Counted from the stretch's first letter, positions 24,907 to 34,834 are shown. The stretch: DNA of 36,792 nt from an uncultured Lachnospiraceae bacterium (GCA_946623875.1 CAMORO010000019.1:1-36792); one strand, 5' to 3'. Notes: a model not told the origin generated them from the sequence alone. Translations and numbers: made by a program.

Positions 24907-25578
24907 ATGGAAGAGCCTAAACTTCAACTGATGATAGATGAATACCTTCCTCTCAGGGATGTTGTATTTAATACATTAAGACAGGGTATATTAAGAGGAG
25001 ATCTTAAACCCGGAGAAAGGCTTATGGAGATACATCTGGCCAAAAGACTCGGAGTATCACGTACACCTATAAGGGAAGCGATCCGTATGCTTGAGCTTGA
25101 AGGACTTGTGACTATGATCCCGAGGAAGGGTGCAGAGGTTGCAAGGATAAGCAGGCAGGATTTAAGGGATGTACTGGAGGTAAGGAAATCCCTGGATTCA
25201 CTTGCCGTTTCACTTGCCTGCGAGCGTATTACGGAGGAAGAGAAGAAAGATCTTGATAATGCAGAGGAGGCTTTCGAGCAGGCCGTAAGGACAAAGGATG
25301 TGACCAGTATTGCAGAAGCGGATGTTAAATACCATGATGTGATCCTAAGGGCAAGTAAGAACGGCCGTCTTATGCAAATGGTAAACAATCTGGCAGAAAG
25401 GATGTACAGGTACAGGCTTGAGTATATAAAGGACAGTCGTAATCATGAAAGACTGATAGAAGAACACAGGAAGATAATGAAGTACATAGATGACGGTGAT
25501 ACGGAAAACGCCTGTATAACAATACAGATGCATATCGATAACCAGGAGAAGAATATCATAAGCCAACTGGAGCAATAA
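24907..25578 (+). CDS. GntR family regulator, FadR/FCD type
   Basis: This 223-residue DNA-binding regulator has an N-terminal winged helix (about 10-75; RLGVSRTPIREAIRMLELEG is the recognition region) and a C-terminal helical FCD domain (about 85-215) that usually binds carboxylic acid ligands, often with a metal. The frame is open from a TTG at 24883, but GGGAGG at 24891-24896 places the start at ATG 24907. It follows ispE closely and may be cotranscribed with it. Its targets are not evident from the neighbours. Confidence 0.93.
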   Translation: MEEPKLQLMIDEYLPLRDVVFNTLRQGILRGDLKPGERLMEIHLAKRLGVSRTPIREAIRMLELEGLVTMIPRKGAEVARISRQDLRDVLEVRKSLDSLAVSLACERITEEEKKDLDNAEEAFEQAVRTKDVTSIAEADVKYHDVILRASKNGRLMQMVNNLAERMYRYRLEYIKDSRNHERLIEEHRKIMKYIDDGDTENACITIQMHIDNQEKNIISQLEQ

Positions 25579-25733
25579 TAAGGTTATACTTGCAATTACT
25601 GTAAATAAAGTATAAAATTTTCTATGTCCTGTCCGGGGTAGGGGGATGTGATCCGCTCTATGATGATTCAGGGCGGTTCAGACATATGAAAGCGTTTATT
25701 ATGTGTTTCACGGATTCAGAAAGGCAATGATAT

Positions 25734-26183
25734 ATGAAGAAGGATGTTCTTATCACGATTTCCGGCATACAATCGGATCTGTTTAAGGAATCCGATAAGA
25801 TAGAGATAATTACGAACGGGAGCTATTATAAGAAAAACAACAAGCATTATCTTCTGTATGATGAGGTGGTTGAAGGTCAGGATGAAGTTATAAGGAATGT
25901 GGCTAAGTTCGATGAGGATGAATTCCATATCACCAGAAGCGGATTTACCAATGTGAATATGTCCTTTGAGGAAAACAAGCGCAATATTACCAATTACATT
26001 ACTCCGTACGGAAGTATGCTGATAGGCGTCGATGCCAGCAAGGTAGATGTTGTTGAGAATGAAGAAAGCATACAGGTGGATATAGCGTATTCGCTGGATG
26101 TAAATTACGAGCATTTGGCTGAATGTACTTTACATATGGATATACAGTCCCGAACCGGGAACGAAGGATTGGTACTTAGTTGA
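25734..26183 (+). CDS. DUF1934 domain protein, YwiB-like
   Basis: This 149-residue soluble protein matches the DUF1934/YwiB family, predicted to form a lipocalin-like beta barrel of unknown function. Alternating beta strands run through the whole length, with the family-like opening DVLITISGIQ and a later RSGFTNVNMSFEEN. There is no signal peptide or membrane segment. AAAGG lies about 10 bases before the ATG. It stands 155 bases after the GntR gene and 20 bases before galU, so it may share a transcript with galU. The family is widespread in Firmicutes; no activity is established. Confidence 0.85.
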   Translation: MKKDVLITISGIQSDLFKESDKIEIITNGSYYKKNNKHYLLYDEVVEGQDEVIRNVAKFDEDEFHITRSGFTNVNMSFEENKRNITNYITPYGSMLIGVDASKVDVVENEESIQVDIAYSLDVNYEHLAECTLHMDIQSRTGNEGLVLS

Positions 26184-26203
26184 TTATTTAACGGAGGGTG
26201 ATT

Positions 26204-27094
26204 ATGAAAGTAAGAAAAGCGATCATACCGGCAGCAGGTCTGGGAACAAGGTTTTTACCTGCAACAAAAGCACAGCCGAAGGAAATGCTTGCGATAGTGG
26301 ATAAGCCCACTATCCAATATATAATAGAGGAAGCAGTACAGTCCGGGATCCAGGATATCATTATAGTTACCGGACGTAACAAAAGATCGATAGAGGATCA
26401 TTTCGACCGTTCAATAGAGCTTGAGCTTGAGCTTGAAAAGAGCGGAAAGCAGGAGATGCTTGATATGGTCAAGAAGATTTCCGAGATGGCCAATATCCAC
26501 TATATCAGGCAGAAGGAGCCGCGCGGACTGGGACATGCGATACTGACCGCAAGACATTTCATTGGAAATGAGCCCTTTGCGGTACTTCTCGGAGATGATG
26601 TTGTTGTAGCAAAGAAGCCCTGTATCGGTCAGATGATAGATGTTTATAATGAATACAAGACATCTGTTCTCGGTGTACAGAAAGTAGCCCATGAGGTTGT
26701 TAATAAATACGGTATTGCCGATTGCAAGCTTATAGATGACAGGGTATATAAAGTTAAGGACCTTGTGGAGAAACCCGCGATAGAGGAGGCTCCTTCGGAT
26801 ATAGCGATATTGGGAAGATATATCATCACACCGTCGATCTTCTCATATCTGGAAACACAGGATGCGGGAACAGGCGGAGAGATCCAGCTTACGGATGCGT
26901 TAAGAAGACTGGCCAAGGATGAGGCTATGTACGCATATGATTTTAAGGGCCACAGATATGATGTGGGTACCAAGTGCGGATTTATACAGGCAAACGTTGA
27001 ATTCTCATTGAGAAATCCTGAGCTTAAGGATGAGATGTTTAATTACATTAAGGCTCTTAATGAAAACATGGAAGAAATGCTTGATTATGAGTAA
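26204..27094 (+). CDS. galU: UTP--glucose-1-phosphate uridylyltransferase
   Basis: This 296-residue nucleotidyltransferase makes UDP-glucose, the precursor for surface polysaccharides and glycolipids and the source of UDP-galactose used by Glf. It opens with the family signature IPAAGLGTRFLPATK and carries PKEML, EPRGLGHAI and LLGDD (metal-binding). A GTG at 26198 is in frame, but GGAGGG (26193-26198) places the start at ATG 26204. A bidirectional terminator lies after the stop. Confidence 0.97.
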   Translation: MKVRKAIIPAAGLGTRFLPATKAQPKEMLAIVDKPTIQYIIEEAVQSGIQDIIIVTGRNKRSIEDHFDRSIELELELEKSGKQEMLDMVKKISEMANIHYIRQKEPRGLGHAILTARHFIGNEPFAVLLGDDVVVAKKPCIGQMIDVYNEYKTSVLGVQKVAHEVVNKYGIADCKLIDDRVYKVKDLVEKPAIEEAPSDIAILGRYIITPSIFSYLETQDAGTGGEIQLTDALRRLAKDEAMYAYDFKGHRYDVGTKCGFIQANVEFSLRNPELKDEMFNYIKALNENMEEMLDYE

Positions 27095-27145
27095 TTATCC
27101 GGAACAGCACATAATTTTTAAATATGATGTGTCATGTTCACATGT

Positions 27146-27180
27146 AAAAAACAGGACGGTACGTTCCCGTCCTGTTTTTT
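27146..27180. terminator. Bidirectional terminator
   Basis: A perfect 14-bp stem pairs 27146-27159 with 27167-27180 (arms AAAAAACAGGACGG and CCGTCCTGTTTTTT) around a 7-base loop. The A and T tails give a U-run on either strand, so it ends galU transcription and that of the convergent small membrane protein gene. Confidence 0.92.
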
Positions 27181-27655
27181 ATTTGATCGGCTTAGCGCCT
27201 GCCTTTTCCTGAAGCTTCTCAACAGCCTGTTTGAATTTGCTCTTGGGCTTTTGTTCTGCCTTAAGATTTCCGCCGCGTAATCCCTTTACTTCAACCATGT
27301 AAATTCCGCTTACCGAGGCTTTAACCTCTTTCTTGACGGGAACAAGGTCGAATATCTTCTCATCACATATAAGAGACATTATTTGGGGACCTATCTTAGC
27401 CTTGACTATCGGAAGCTTGCGCCACCTCAGGATCCTGGGCGTCTGTTCCAGCACAATAGCCGGTAGTCCGGCATCCTTAAGCTTCATCCGTTTCTTGTCA
27501 ATGATAAGCATGGAGTAGGTCTGCTTTGTAGCGGCTATCTGAGCTTCCTGTTCGGCCTGCTGTTTCTGAGCCCTCTTGCCAAGGAAGTACAGCGCCACTA
27601 TCACGGCTACAAGTAAGACAGCGATAACGATCAATGTAATTGTTACCGGTGACAA
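27179..27655 (-). CDS. Small single-pass membrane protein, unknown function
   Basis: This 158-residue protein has one N-terminal membrane helix (about 4-25, rich in Val, Ile and Leu), a short charged linker (KRAQKQQAEQEAQ) and a cytoplasmic domain with a strand-rich part (about 45-120) and a basic, lysine-rich tail. No named family is recognised. The start is a TTG at 27655; a strong GGGAGG lies 8-9 bases before it, which favours TTG over any internal Met. The gene is convergent with galU and divergent from the lipoprotein gene at 27853. The topology (N-out, bulk inside) is inferred from the basic residues after the helix. Confidence 0.8.
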   Translation of the reverse strand: MSPVTITLIVIAVLLVAVIVALYFLGKRAQKQQAEQEAQIAATKQTYSMLIIDKKRMKLKDAGLPAIVLEQTPRILRWRKLPIVKAKIGPQIMSLICDEKIFDLVPVKKEVKASVSGIYMVEVKGLRGGNLKAEQKPKSKFKQAVEKLQEKAGAKPIK

Positions 27656-27795
27656 GTCTTACACCTCCCATTTGTTTAATACGCAACCATGAGATCATCA
27701 TAGGTACGTAAACCTTTATAATTCTATCACAACAGGCAGGCGGTATGCAATTACTATTATCTATTTAGAGCAGAAAATCCTTTAAAATGTGGTAT

Positions 27796-27823
27796 TTGTG
27801 TGATATAACATATAAGGTATATA
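27796..27823 (+). promoter_or_regulatory. Possible promoter for the lipoprotein gene
   Basis: TTGTGT (27796-27801) and TATATA (27818-27823) are separated by 16 bases and lie 30 bases before the start codon. Confidence 0.45.
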
Positions 27824-27852
27824 AATGAAGTGTTTACAGAAAGAGGAGTATT

Positions 27853-28965
27853 ATGAAAAAGAGGATTTTAGCAGGCCTGCTCCTGTCGATGGGCTGTATG
27901 TTAACAGCCTGTGCAGGAGAGACAGGCACAGTATCCGGTAATCAGGTGGCAGGGACTGTGGAAGCCGTAGGGAGTCTTATCAACAGCATAGATCCGGCGG
28001 ATTACATTAAGCTCGGACAGTATAAAGGTTTGGAAGTGACAAGGCTGTCAACGAAGATCACTGAGGCGGACATAGAAGCGGAGCTTAAGGACAGCATGGG
28101 CTCCTTTCTTGAACCGGTTGAGGTTACGGACAGGGATACGGTAGAAAAGGGAGATATAGCAAATATTGATTTTGTCGGTAAAAAAGACGGAGTGGCTTTT
28201 GAGGGAGGAACAGGACAGGGATACGATCTGACAATCGGTTCGGGTACCTTTATCCCCGGGTTTGAGGAAGGGCTTATCGGTGCAAAGGTCGGTGAACAGA
28301 CAGATCTTGACCTTTCTTTTCCGGACAGTTATCCAAATGATCCGAGCCTTGAAGGACAACCGGTTGTTTTCGAGGTTAAGGTTAATTCGATCAAGGCGAT
28401 GCCTGAAATTACCGATGAAGATGTAAAAAAGGCTACCGACGGCGCGTATGACACGATTAAGGCTTATAAGGAATCCATAAAGAAGGAACTTGAACAGTCG
28501 GCGGTTCAGTATGCAGACAGCGCGATGTATATCGATCTGTGGGATCAGGTTGTCAATAATGCAGAGTTGAAGGCTGATATGCCTGAAGATTTTGTAAATG
28601 AAAAGCTTGATGCAATAACAAAAAATGCAAAAAAATATGCACAGGCCTACGGAATAGACTGGGAAACATATCTTTCACAGGCAATGGGTATAACCGAGGA
28701 TGAGTTTAAAAAGGAAGCCTCCGAATATGCAAGGAAAGGAGCAAAGGAAAGCCTCGTACTTCAGGCTCTGGCCAGGGCAGAGGGCCTGGAGCTTACACAG
28801 GATGAGATATCGGATGCCATGAAGGAATATGTGGAGTTGTATGATTACGGTTCCGTGGAGGATTTCATGGAGAAGGAAAATATGGATGAATTCAGGGAAT
28901 ATGTATTGATGTCAAAGGTTCAGGAGTTCCTGGCAGATGAGGCAGTAATTAAAACCGAAGACTGA
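27853..28965 (+). CDS. Trigger-factor-like FKBP lipoprotein
   Basis: This 370-residue protein combines an FKBP-type peptidyl-prolyl isomerase domain (about 90-185, [17 protein letters not shown] to FEVKVNSI) with a helical trigger-factor C-terminal chaperone domain (about 190-365). The ribosome-binding domain of ordinary trigger factor is absent. Instead a lipoprotein signal peptide is present, with lipobox LTAC (residues 17-20) and Cys20 as the lipidated residue. It would be anchored outside the membrane and help fold secreted proteins, a role like PrsA. An AGAGGAG ribosome site precedes the ATG. asnS follows 17 bases downstream, probably on the same transcript. Confidence 0.9.
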   Translation: MKKRILAGLLLSMGCMLTACAGETGTVSGNQVAGTVEAVGSLINSIDPADYIKLGQYKGLEVTRLSTKITEADIEAELKDSMGSFLEPVEVTDRDTVEKGDIANIDFVGKKDGVAFEGGTGQGYDLTIGSGTFIPGFEEGLIGAKVGEQTDLDLSFPDSYPNDPSLEGQPVVFEVKVNSIKAMPEITDEDVKKATDGAYDTIKAYKESIKKELEQSAVQYADSAMYIDLWDQVVNNAELKADMPEDFVNEKLDAITKNAKKYAQAYGIDWETYLSQAMGITEDEFKKEASEYARKGAKESLVLQALARAEGLELTQDEISDAMKEYVELYDYGSVEDFMEKENMDEFREYVLMSKVQEFLADEAVIKTED

Positions 28966-28982
28966 AGAAAGGGTGTGAAACT

Positions 28983-30374
28983 ATGGAATTAACAGAAATA
29001 AGAGAGTTGTTCAGAAACAAAGAACAGTATTTTGATAAGAAGATAACTGTCGGCGGTTGGGTGAGAAGTATACGTGACGGCAAGTCTTTTGGATTTATTG
29101 TCTTAAATGACGGTACTTTTTTTGAACCTTTGCAGATCGTATACGGAGACAGCCTTGACAATTTCGATGAAATAAACAGGATAAATGTGGGAGCGGCATT
29201 GATAGTGACAGGTACTCTTATTTCCACGCCTGCGGCCAAACAACCGTTCGAAATACAGGCGGATGAGGTTATTATAGAGGGAACATCAACTCCGGATTAT
29301 CCTCTTCAGAAGAAGAGACATACTATGGAGTATTTAAGAACGATAACTCATCTGCGTGCAAGGACCAATACCTTTCAGGCTGTATTTCGTGTACGCTCAC
29401 TGGCAGCATATGCGATCCACAAGTTCTTTCAGGAGAGAGGCTTTGTATATGTTCATACACCGCTTATCACAGGAAGTGACTGTGAGGGTGCGGGAGAGAT
29501 GTTCAGGGTTACCACACTTGATATGAATGAAATCCCACGAACCGAGGAGGGAGCAATAGACTATACGAAGGACTTCTTCGGAAAAGAAACTAATCTGACC
29601 GTAAGCGGACAGCTTAACGGTGAGACCTATGCCATGGCATTCAAGAACATATATACCTTCGGACCGACGTTTCGTGCCGAGAATTCCAATACAACAAGGC
29701 ATGCAGCCGAATTTTGGATGATAGAGCCCGAGATGGCATTTGCTGATCTTAAGGACGATATGATCCTTGCAGAGAGCATGATCAAATACATTATCAGATA
29801 TGTAATGGAAAATGCTCCCGAGGAGATGAAGTTCTTCAATCAGTTTGTGGATAAAGGACTTATGGAGAGACTTCAGCATGTGGTTGACTCGGATTTCGGA
29901 CATGTAACATATACCGATGCCATTAAGATACTTGAGAAACACAACAATGAGTTTGAATACAAGGTATTTTGGGGTTGTGATCTTCAGACCGAACATGAGA
30001 GATATCTTACGGAGAAGGAATTCAAAAGACCTGTATTTGTAACCGATTATCCGAAGGAGATAAAAGCCTTCTATATGAAGCTTAATGAGGATGGAAAAAC
30101 AGTAGCGGCAATGGACTGTCTGGTTCCCGGTATAGGTGAGATAATAGGTGGTTCTCAGAGAGAGGACGATTACGATAAGCTGCTTGTAAGAATGGAAGAG
30201 ATCGGACTGAAGAAGGAAGATTATGATTTTTATCTGGATCTCCGTAAATACGGCTCGGCAAGACATGCAGGGTTTGGTCTCGGATTTGAGAGATGTGTAA
30301 TGTACCTTACAGGTATGGGAAATATAAGGGACGTTATACCGTTCCCGAGAACAGTTAACAACTGCGATCTGTGA
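28983..30374 (+). CDS. asnS: Asparaginyl-tRNA synthetase
   Basis: This 463-residue class IIb aminoacyl-tRNA synthetase has an N-terminal OB-fold anticodon-binding domain (about 15-105, opening with [17 protein letters not shown]) and a catalytic core with motif 2 around FRAENSNT and motif 3 near [15 protein letters not shown]. The IPFPRT segment near the end is typical of AsnRS. It charges tRNA-Asn with asparagine. The start has an AAAGGGTG ribosome site. It lies 17 bases after the lipoprotein gene. Confidence 0.97.
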   Translation: MELTEIRELFRNKEQYFDKKITVGGWVRSIRDGKSFGFIVLNDGTFFEPLQIVYGDSLDNFDEINRINVGAALIVTGTLISTPAAKQPFEIQADEVIIEGTSTPDYPLQKKRHTMEYLRTITHLRARTNTFQAVFRVRSLAAYAIHKFFQERGFVYVHTPLITGSDCEGAGEMFRVTTLDMNEIPRTEEGAIDYTKDFFGKETNLTVSGQLNGETYAMAFKNIYTFGPTFRAENSNTTRHAAEFWMIEPEMAFADLKDDMILAESMIKYIIRYVMENAPEEMKFFNQFVDKGLMERLQHVVDSDFGHVTYTDAIKILEKHNNEFEYKVFWGCDLQTEHERYLTEKEFKRPVFVTDYPKEIKAFYMKLNEDGKTVAAMDCLVPGIGEIIGGSQREDDYDKLLVRMEEIGLKKEDYDFYLDLRKYGSARHAGFGLGFERCVMYLTGMGNIRDVIPFPRTVNNCDL

Positions 30375-30457
30375 TGGTTTTGTGAAAAAATCCGCAGTGG
30401 GTTTACATACGGGATAAATTATGTTAACATAATATTACAAACTTATTACATTTCCTG

Positions 30458-30526
30458 ATCACAGTAGACGAACAGGGTCGTTTACTGTGATTTGGGTTAT
30501 CATACAGGTATGAGGGAGCCTGTATG
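30458..30526 (+). promoter_or_regulatory. Two hairpins between asnS and the NlpC/P60 gene
   Basis: ATCACAGTAGACGA (30458-30471) pairs with TCGTTTACTGTGAT (30478-30491) over 14 bp with one wobble. CATACAGG (30501-30508) pairs perfectly with CCTGTATG (30519-30526). The first may end asnS transcription although the U-run is poor; the second lies just before a TATAAT box at 30554-30559. They could also be a leader structure for the hydrolase gene if transcription begins further upstream. Confidence 0.5.
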
Positions 30527-30575
30527 GTTATAGTTTTATAAATGCCAGGGAAGTATAATAATAAGGGGACAAAGT

Positions 30576-31940
30576 ATGAAAAAAAGACTGATCTTGTTAG
30601 GCATGTCATTGATCCTTACGGTCACTCCGGCTATGAATGTTGCTGCAACGACCAAAAAAGAAGCTCAGAATCAGAAGAATGAGGCTCAGAAGAATCTGGA
30701 TGCCGTAAACAGTAATATCGAAAGTATCGAGGAAGACAAGGAAACCGTAAAAGAGGAAATAGTTGAAATTGATGCTCAGTTGGTAGATTTACTGCTTACC
30801 GTTGATCTTATATCGGGAGATATCGATCTTAAACAGTCGGCTATTGATGATGCGCAGGCAGAATACGAAGAAGCCAAGGCAAAGGAAGAAGAACAATACG
30901 AATCCATGAAGAGACGTATTAAGTTCATGTATGAAAAGGGGGATAAGAAATATGTTGAAATGTTCCTTCAGTCCCAGAGTCTTGCGGAGATAGTCAATAA
31001 ATCAGATTATATTGAGCAGTTGTATCAGTATGACAGGGAAATGCTGCTTGATTATCAGAAAACAAAGGAAAAGGAAGCCCAGATCAAGGAAAAGCTTGAG
31101 AGTGAGAAGGAAGATCTTCTTGAAATGCAGCAGGAGTACCTGGATGAGAGTGAAGAGCTTCAGAAGATAATAGATGAAAAGAAAAGCACACTTGACAATT
31201 TTGATGCTCAGTTAAATGAGGCCAAGAAAAAGGCCGGTGAATATCAGGTTCAGATCAAACAGCAGACAGCGGTTCTTAAGCAGATAGAAGCAGATGAAGC
31301 CAGAAAGAAAGCCGAAGCTGAAGCAAAGAAGAAAGCAGAGGCAGAGGCCAGGAAAAAGGCTGAAGCCGAGGCAAAGAAGAAAGCGGACGAGGAAGCAAAG
31401 AAAAAGGCTGAAGAAGACGCTAAGAAGAAATCCGAAGAAGAGAGCTCAAAGGAGAACAAACAGGAACAGCAGGAGACACAGGAGTCTGAGAGCAACAGTT
31501 CCGATAATAATGAAAAATCTGAAGAAACTGAAGATAAGTCCGGGGAAAGTCAATCATCCGAAAGTAAAAGTTCGGTCAAGGCATCTCCCGGAGATTCGGG
31601 CAAAGGACAGGAGATTGCCAATTATGCCTGCAATTTTATCGGAAATCCATATGTAGCGGGAGGAACCTCCCTTACAGAGGGTTGTGACTGTTCGGGATTT
31701 ACCAGTGCAGTATATCAGCATTTCGGAATGTCGCTGCCGAGGAATTCATATTCACAGTCGGTAAGCGGACGTGAAGTCAGTTATTCCGAGGCACAGCCCG
31801 GAGATATTATTTATTATGGCGGACATGTAGGTATATATATAGGAGGCGGACAGATCGTCCATGCAAGTACTCCGGCATCGGGGATCAAGATAAGCAATGC
31901 CTTGTACAGATCGATCATAACGGTAAGGAGATTTGTATAA
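30576..31940 (+). CDS. Secreted NlpC/P60 peptidoglycan hydrolase with coiled coil
   Basis: This 454-residue secreted cell wall hydrolase has a signal peptide (1 to about 25, ending near MNVAA), a long coiled coil (about 28-235) of the CwlO/PcsB type, a charged repeat of alternating EA(K/R)KKA units (about 236-292), a Ser/Glu-rich linker (about 293-340) and a C-terminal NlpC/P60 domain (about 345-454). Catalytic residues are Cys372 (CDCSGF), His417 (GGHVGIY) and His429 (IVHAST). The family cuts the stem peptide of peptidoglycan during growth, often gated through the coiled coil by FtsEX. Its start follows AAGGGGAC. It is convergent with trkH, with only 9 bases between the ends. Confidence 0.95.
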   Translation: MKKRLILLGMSLILTVTPAMNVAATTKKEAQNQKNEAQKNLDAVNSNIESIEEDKETVKEEIVEIDAQLVDLLLTVDLISGDIDLKQSAIDDAQAEYEEAKAKEEEQYESMKRRIKFMYEKGDKKYVEMFLQSQSLAEIVNKSDYIEQLYQYDREMLLDYQKTKEKEAQIKEKLESEKEDLLEMQQEYLDESEELQKIIDEKKSTLDNFDAQLNEAKKKAGEYQVQIKQQTAVLKQIEADEARKKAEAEAKKKAEAEARKKAEAEAKKKADEEAKKKAEEDAKKKSEEESSKENKQEQQETQESESNSSDNNEKSEETEDKSGESQSSESKSSVKASPGDSGKGQEIANYACNFIGNPYVAGGTSLTEGCDCSGFTSAVYQHFGMSLPRNSYSQSVSGREVSYSEAQPGDIIYYGGHVGIYIGGGQIVHASTPASGIKISNALYRSIITVRRFV

Positions 31941-31949
31941 AAGACGTAT

Positions 31950-33425
31950 TTACTGCTTGGAACGCCTGTGATAGTGAACAAACATTTCCTTCCACAGCTT
32001 GGGATGGAACAGCATAAGCAGAGGGAAGAGCTCAAGCCTTCCCGCTATCATATCAAACATAAGAACATATTTACTCAATGTAGAAAAATGATCAAAGTTT
32101 TTTGTGGGACCCACCTGTGACAGGCCGGGTCCTATATTGTTGATCGTAGCTGCAACTGCCGTGAAATTGGTAACAAGCCCTCGGCCGTCTATGGCAACCA
32201 GAAGTACGGAAACCGAGAACAGCAATACAAAGGTTATAAAGTAAACATTAGTGGCTCGAAGAACTTCATGTTCTATCGGCTTATCGTCCATCTTGATCTT
32301 CTTGATGCTCTTGGGATGTATGTAGGAATCCATTTCCTTGATTATTGTCTTCCTGAGAATGATGAGCCTCGAGACCTTGATACCGCCTCCGGTACTTCCC
32401 GCACATGCACCCACAAACATTAGAAATACAAGTACAGTCTGACATACGGCAGGCCATTTATCGAAATTAACAGATGAAAAGCCGGTTGTTGTGATTATTG
32501 ATGCTACCTGAAAAGCCGTGTCCCTGAATGCATCACCAATGTATTCATATCTGGGCAAAAGCTTTGTGAATATGATCACAATGGCGATAATAATGATGGC
32601 AAAATAGTGTATGACCTCTTCCATTGAAAATGCTTTCCTGAACTGTCTGTAAATTAACAGATAGTATGCATTGAAATTAACTCCGAAGAGTATCATAAAT
32701 ATGGTAACGACCCACTGCAGATAGGGGGAGTAACTGGTAAAGGAGTCATTTTTAATTCCAAAACCGCCGGTTCCCGCTGTAGCGGTTGCCGTACATATTG
32801 ATTCAAACAGAGGCATGTCACCGCATACAAGAAAGGCTATCTCCACCAGAGTAAGAACCAGATAGATAAGATACAGGATACGTGCTGTTGAACGTATCTG
32901 CGGAACAAGCTTTCCTACAGAAGGCCCCGGGCTCTCTGCCTTCATAATGTTGATCTGGGAACCTCCGCCTATCGGAATGATGGCAAGAAGAAAGACAAGA
33001 ACACCCATACCGCCGATCCAGTGGGTAAAGCATCTCCAAAAGGTAACACATTTACTGAGACTTTCAACCTCAGAAAGGATACTGGCTCCTGTGGTGGTAA
33101 ATCCGGATATGGTTTCAAATAAAGCATTGGTAAAAGAAGGTATCTCACCACTCAGATAAAATGGTAGACAGCCGAAAAAGCTTAGGAATATCCAGCTTAA
33201 GGAAGTTATAATGCATCCTTCCTTAAGGTAAAACACCTTGGATTGTGGTTTGGAATAAGTCATCCCGAAACCGAGAAATAAACAGAGTGCAGCTACAAGT
33301 AGGAAGTATTTGCCGTGACTTTCCCTGTAAATAAGAGCTACTATACACGGAAGAAGCAGCAGAGCTGCTTCTATCTTAAGAACCTGTCCGAGAGTATATC
33401 GAACTATAGAACTATTCATTATCAT
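31950..33425 (-). CDS. trkH: TrkH family potassium uptake membrane subunit
   Basis: This 491-residue potassium channel-like transporter of the TrkH/KtrB superfamily has four pore repeats, each with a filter glycine (for example SGFTTTGAS, TATAGTGGFGIKN, ITTTGFSSVNF, NNIGPGL). It imports K+ with the TrkA subunit gating it from inside. Two start codons are possible, at 33425 or 33419; GGAGA is closer to ideal spacing for the second. It lies 20 bases after trkA on the same strand, forming a two-gene operon. Confidence 0.95.
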   Translation of the reverse strand: MIMNSSIVRYTLGQVLKIEAALLLLPCIVALIYRESHGKYFLLVAALCLFLGFGMTYSKPQSKVFYLKEGCIITSLSWIFLSFFGCLPFYLSGEIPSFTNALFETISGFTTTGASILSEVESLSKCVTFWRCFTHWIGGMGVLVFLLAIIPIGGGSQINIMKAESPGPSVGKLVPQIRSTARILYLIYLVLTLVEIAFLVCGDMPLFESICTATATAGTGGFGIKNDSFTSYSPYLQWVVTIFMILFGVNFNAYYLLIYRQFRKAFSMEEVIHYFAIIIIAIVIIFTKLLPRYEYIGDAFRDTAFQVASIITTTGFSSVNFDKWPAVCQTVLVFLMFVGACAGSTGGGIKVSRLIILRKTIIKEMDSYIHPKSIKKIKMDDKPIEHEVLRATNVYFITFVLLFSVSVLLVAIDGRGLVTNFTAVAATINNIGPGLSQVGPTKNFDHFSTLSKYVLMFDMIAGRLELFPLLMLFHPKLWKEMFVHYHRRSKQ

Positions 33426-33445
33426 TCTCCATGATCGTTAAATTA

Positions 33446-34834
33446 TCAGGCCAGGATATCCGTAACGTTTCCAAGTCCCGAATGTGTGGTTACTATCATT
33501 ACGGAATCACCGACCATAAGTGTATCCGAGCCGCTTGGCATAAATATCTTTCCACCGCGGTTAATAAGTGCGATTATCAGGCTGTTCTTCAGACTCATCT
33601 TAGCGAGTGTGGTACCTGTTACAGCCGATTCCTTGTCAATAAAGAATTCGATCGCCTCAACTCTGTGATCGTACATATGATACAATGTCTCTATATTGGA
33701 ATTCATCGAAGCCTTCTTGGCACGGACATAGGCTATGATGGCTTCGCTGGTTATATATCTGGGATAAACGATGCTGCCCAGATCAAGCTTACTGATAACT
33801 CCGCGGAAATTGATACGGTTTATCTTGGTAATGACCTTAGCGCCTGATACCTGCTTGGCATAGAGGGTCAGGATAATGTTCTCTTCATCGATGCCGGTAA
33901 GAGGGATAAATGCTTGTACAGTCTCAATCCCTTCCTCTTTTAGCAGTTCCTCATTGGTTCCGTCACCGTTAATGATGATCGCCTTAGGCAGAAGTATGCT
34001 CAGTTCCTCGCAGCGTGCCTTATCGGTTTCGATTATCTTAACTGACATACCGACATTAAGGAGCATGCTTGCAAGGTAATATGCAGCCTTTCCTCCGCCT
34101 ATTATCATTACATCTTTTATTTTGTTTGATTTAACGCCTATCTGTGAGAAGAAATCCTTGACCTGTTTCCTTGAGGTTACAAAGGAGATTATATCACCGC
34201 TAAGGATCCTGTCATTTCCTGACGGAATGAAAACCTTGTCATCTCTTTCAATCGCACATACGAGGATCTTTGTCTTGATGAAGCCTGACAGTTCAGCAAT
34301 CCTGACTCCGTTAAGCTTACTGTCCTCATTAACTTTAAATTTGATCAGCTCGGCCTGACCGTGGGCAAAGGAACTGACCTCAAGAGCTGACGGCAGATAC
34401 AGAATACGTGAGATTTCTTTGGCAACCTCAAATTCGGGATTGATGATCATTGCAAGTCCCAACTGTTCCGTCAGGTATTGAACTTCCTTGTTGTATTCGG
34501 GGGTTCTTACCCTTGCGATGGTGGCACAGTTACCTACCTGTTTGGCAACGGTACAGCACAAAAGGTTAAGTTCATCAGAGTTGGTGACTGCGATCATGAG
34601 GTCAGCTTTCTTAATACCTGCCTCCTCCTGAGTAGTGAAACTGGCTCCGTTACCCTCAATTCCCATAACATCAAAGGTATTTGTCAGAGATTCCAGTATA
34701 CGTGGGTTCTTATCGATTATAGTTATGTCATTACCTTCATTACTGAGGATCTCAACCAGTGTTGAGCCAACCTTACCGCAGCCGACTATAATAATTCGAA
34801 GTCCCTGTGCAGCCGTTTTTTTCTGTCTGAACAT
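33446..34834 (-). CDS. trkA: Potassium uptake regulatory subunit TrkA
   Basis: This 462-residue cytoplasmic gating subunit has two tandem RCK modules. Each has a Rossmann nucleotide-binding half (VGCGKVGSTL at about 17-26; IGGGKAAYYLAS at about 241-252) and a TrkA-C ligand domain (about 150-225 and 380-462). It binds NAD(H) or ATP and controls TrkH. Full-length double-RCK TrkA is normal for the Trk type, whereas KtrA has one. Its start follows AGGAGG. The RCK-C domain is a frequent c-di-AMP binding site in Firmicutes, so such control is possible but not shown by sequence. Confidence 0.95.
   Translation of the reverse strand: MFRQKKTAAQGLRIIIVGCGKVGSTLVEILSNEGNDITIIDKNPRILESLTNTFDVMGIEGNGASFTTQEEAGIKKADLMIAVTNSDELNLLCCTVAKQVGNCATIARVRTPEYNKEVQYLTEQLGLAMIINPEFEVAKEISRILYLPSALEVSSFAHGQAELIKFKVNEDSKLNGVRIAELSGFIKTKILVCAIERDDKVFIPSGNDRILSGDIISFVTSRKQVKDFFSQIGVKSNKIKDVMIIGGGKAAYYLASMLLNVGMSVKIIETDKARCEELSILLPKAIIINGDGTNEELLKEEGIETVQAFIPLTGIDEENIILTLYAKQVSGAKVITKINRINFRGVISKLDLGSIVYPRYITSEAIIAYVRAKKASMNSNIETLYHMYDHRVEAIEFFIDKESAVTGTTLAKMSLKNSLIIALINRGGKIFMPSGSDTLMVGDSVMIVTTHSGLGNVTDILA

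Noticed and set aside
29397-30266. 289-codon minus-strand frame opposite asnS
   Set aside because: It lies wholly inside a well-supported gene, has no recognisable domain and its composition (rich in Tyr, Ile, Leu, Cys, His) is typical of an antisense shadow.
30375-30575. ydaO (c-di-AMP) riboswitch before the NlpC/P60 gene
   Set aside because: The region is short and lacks the conserved internal motifs as I remember them.
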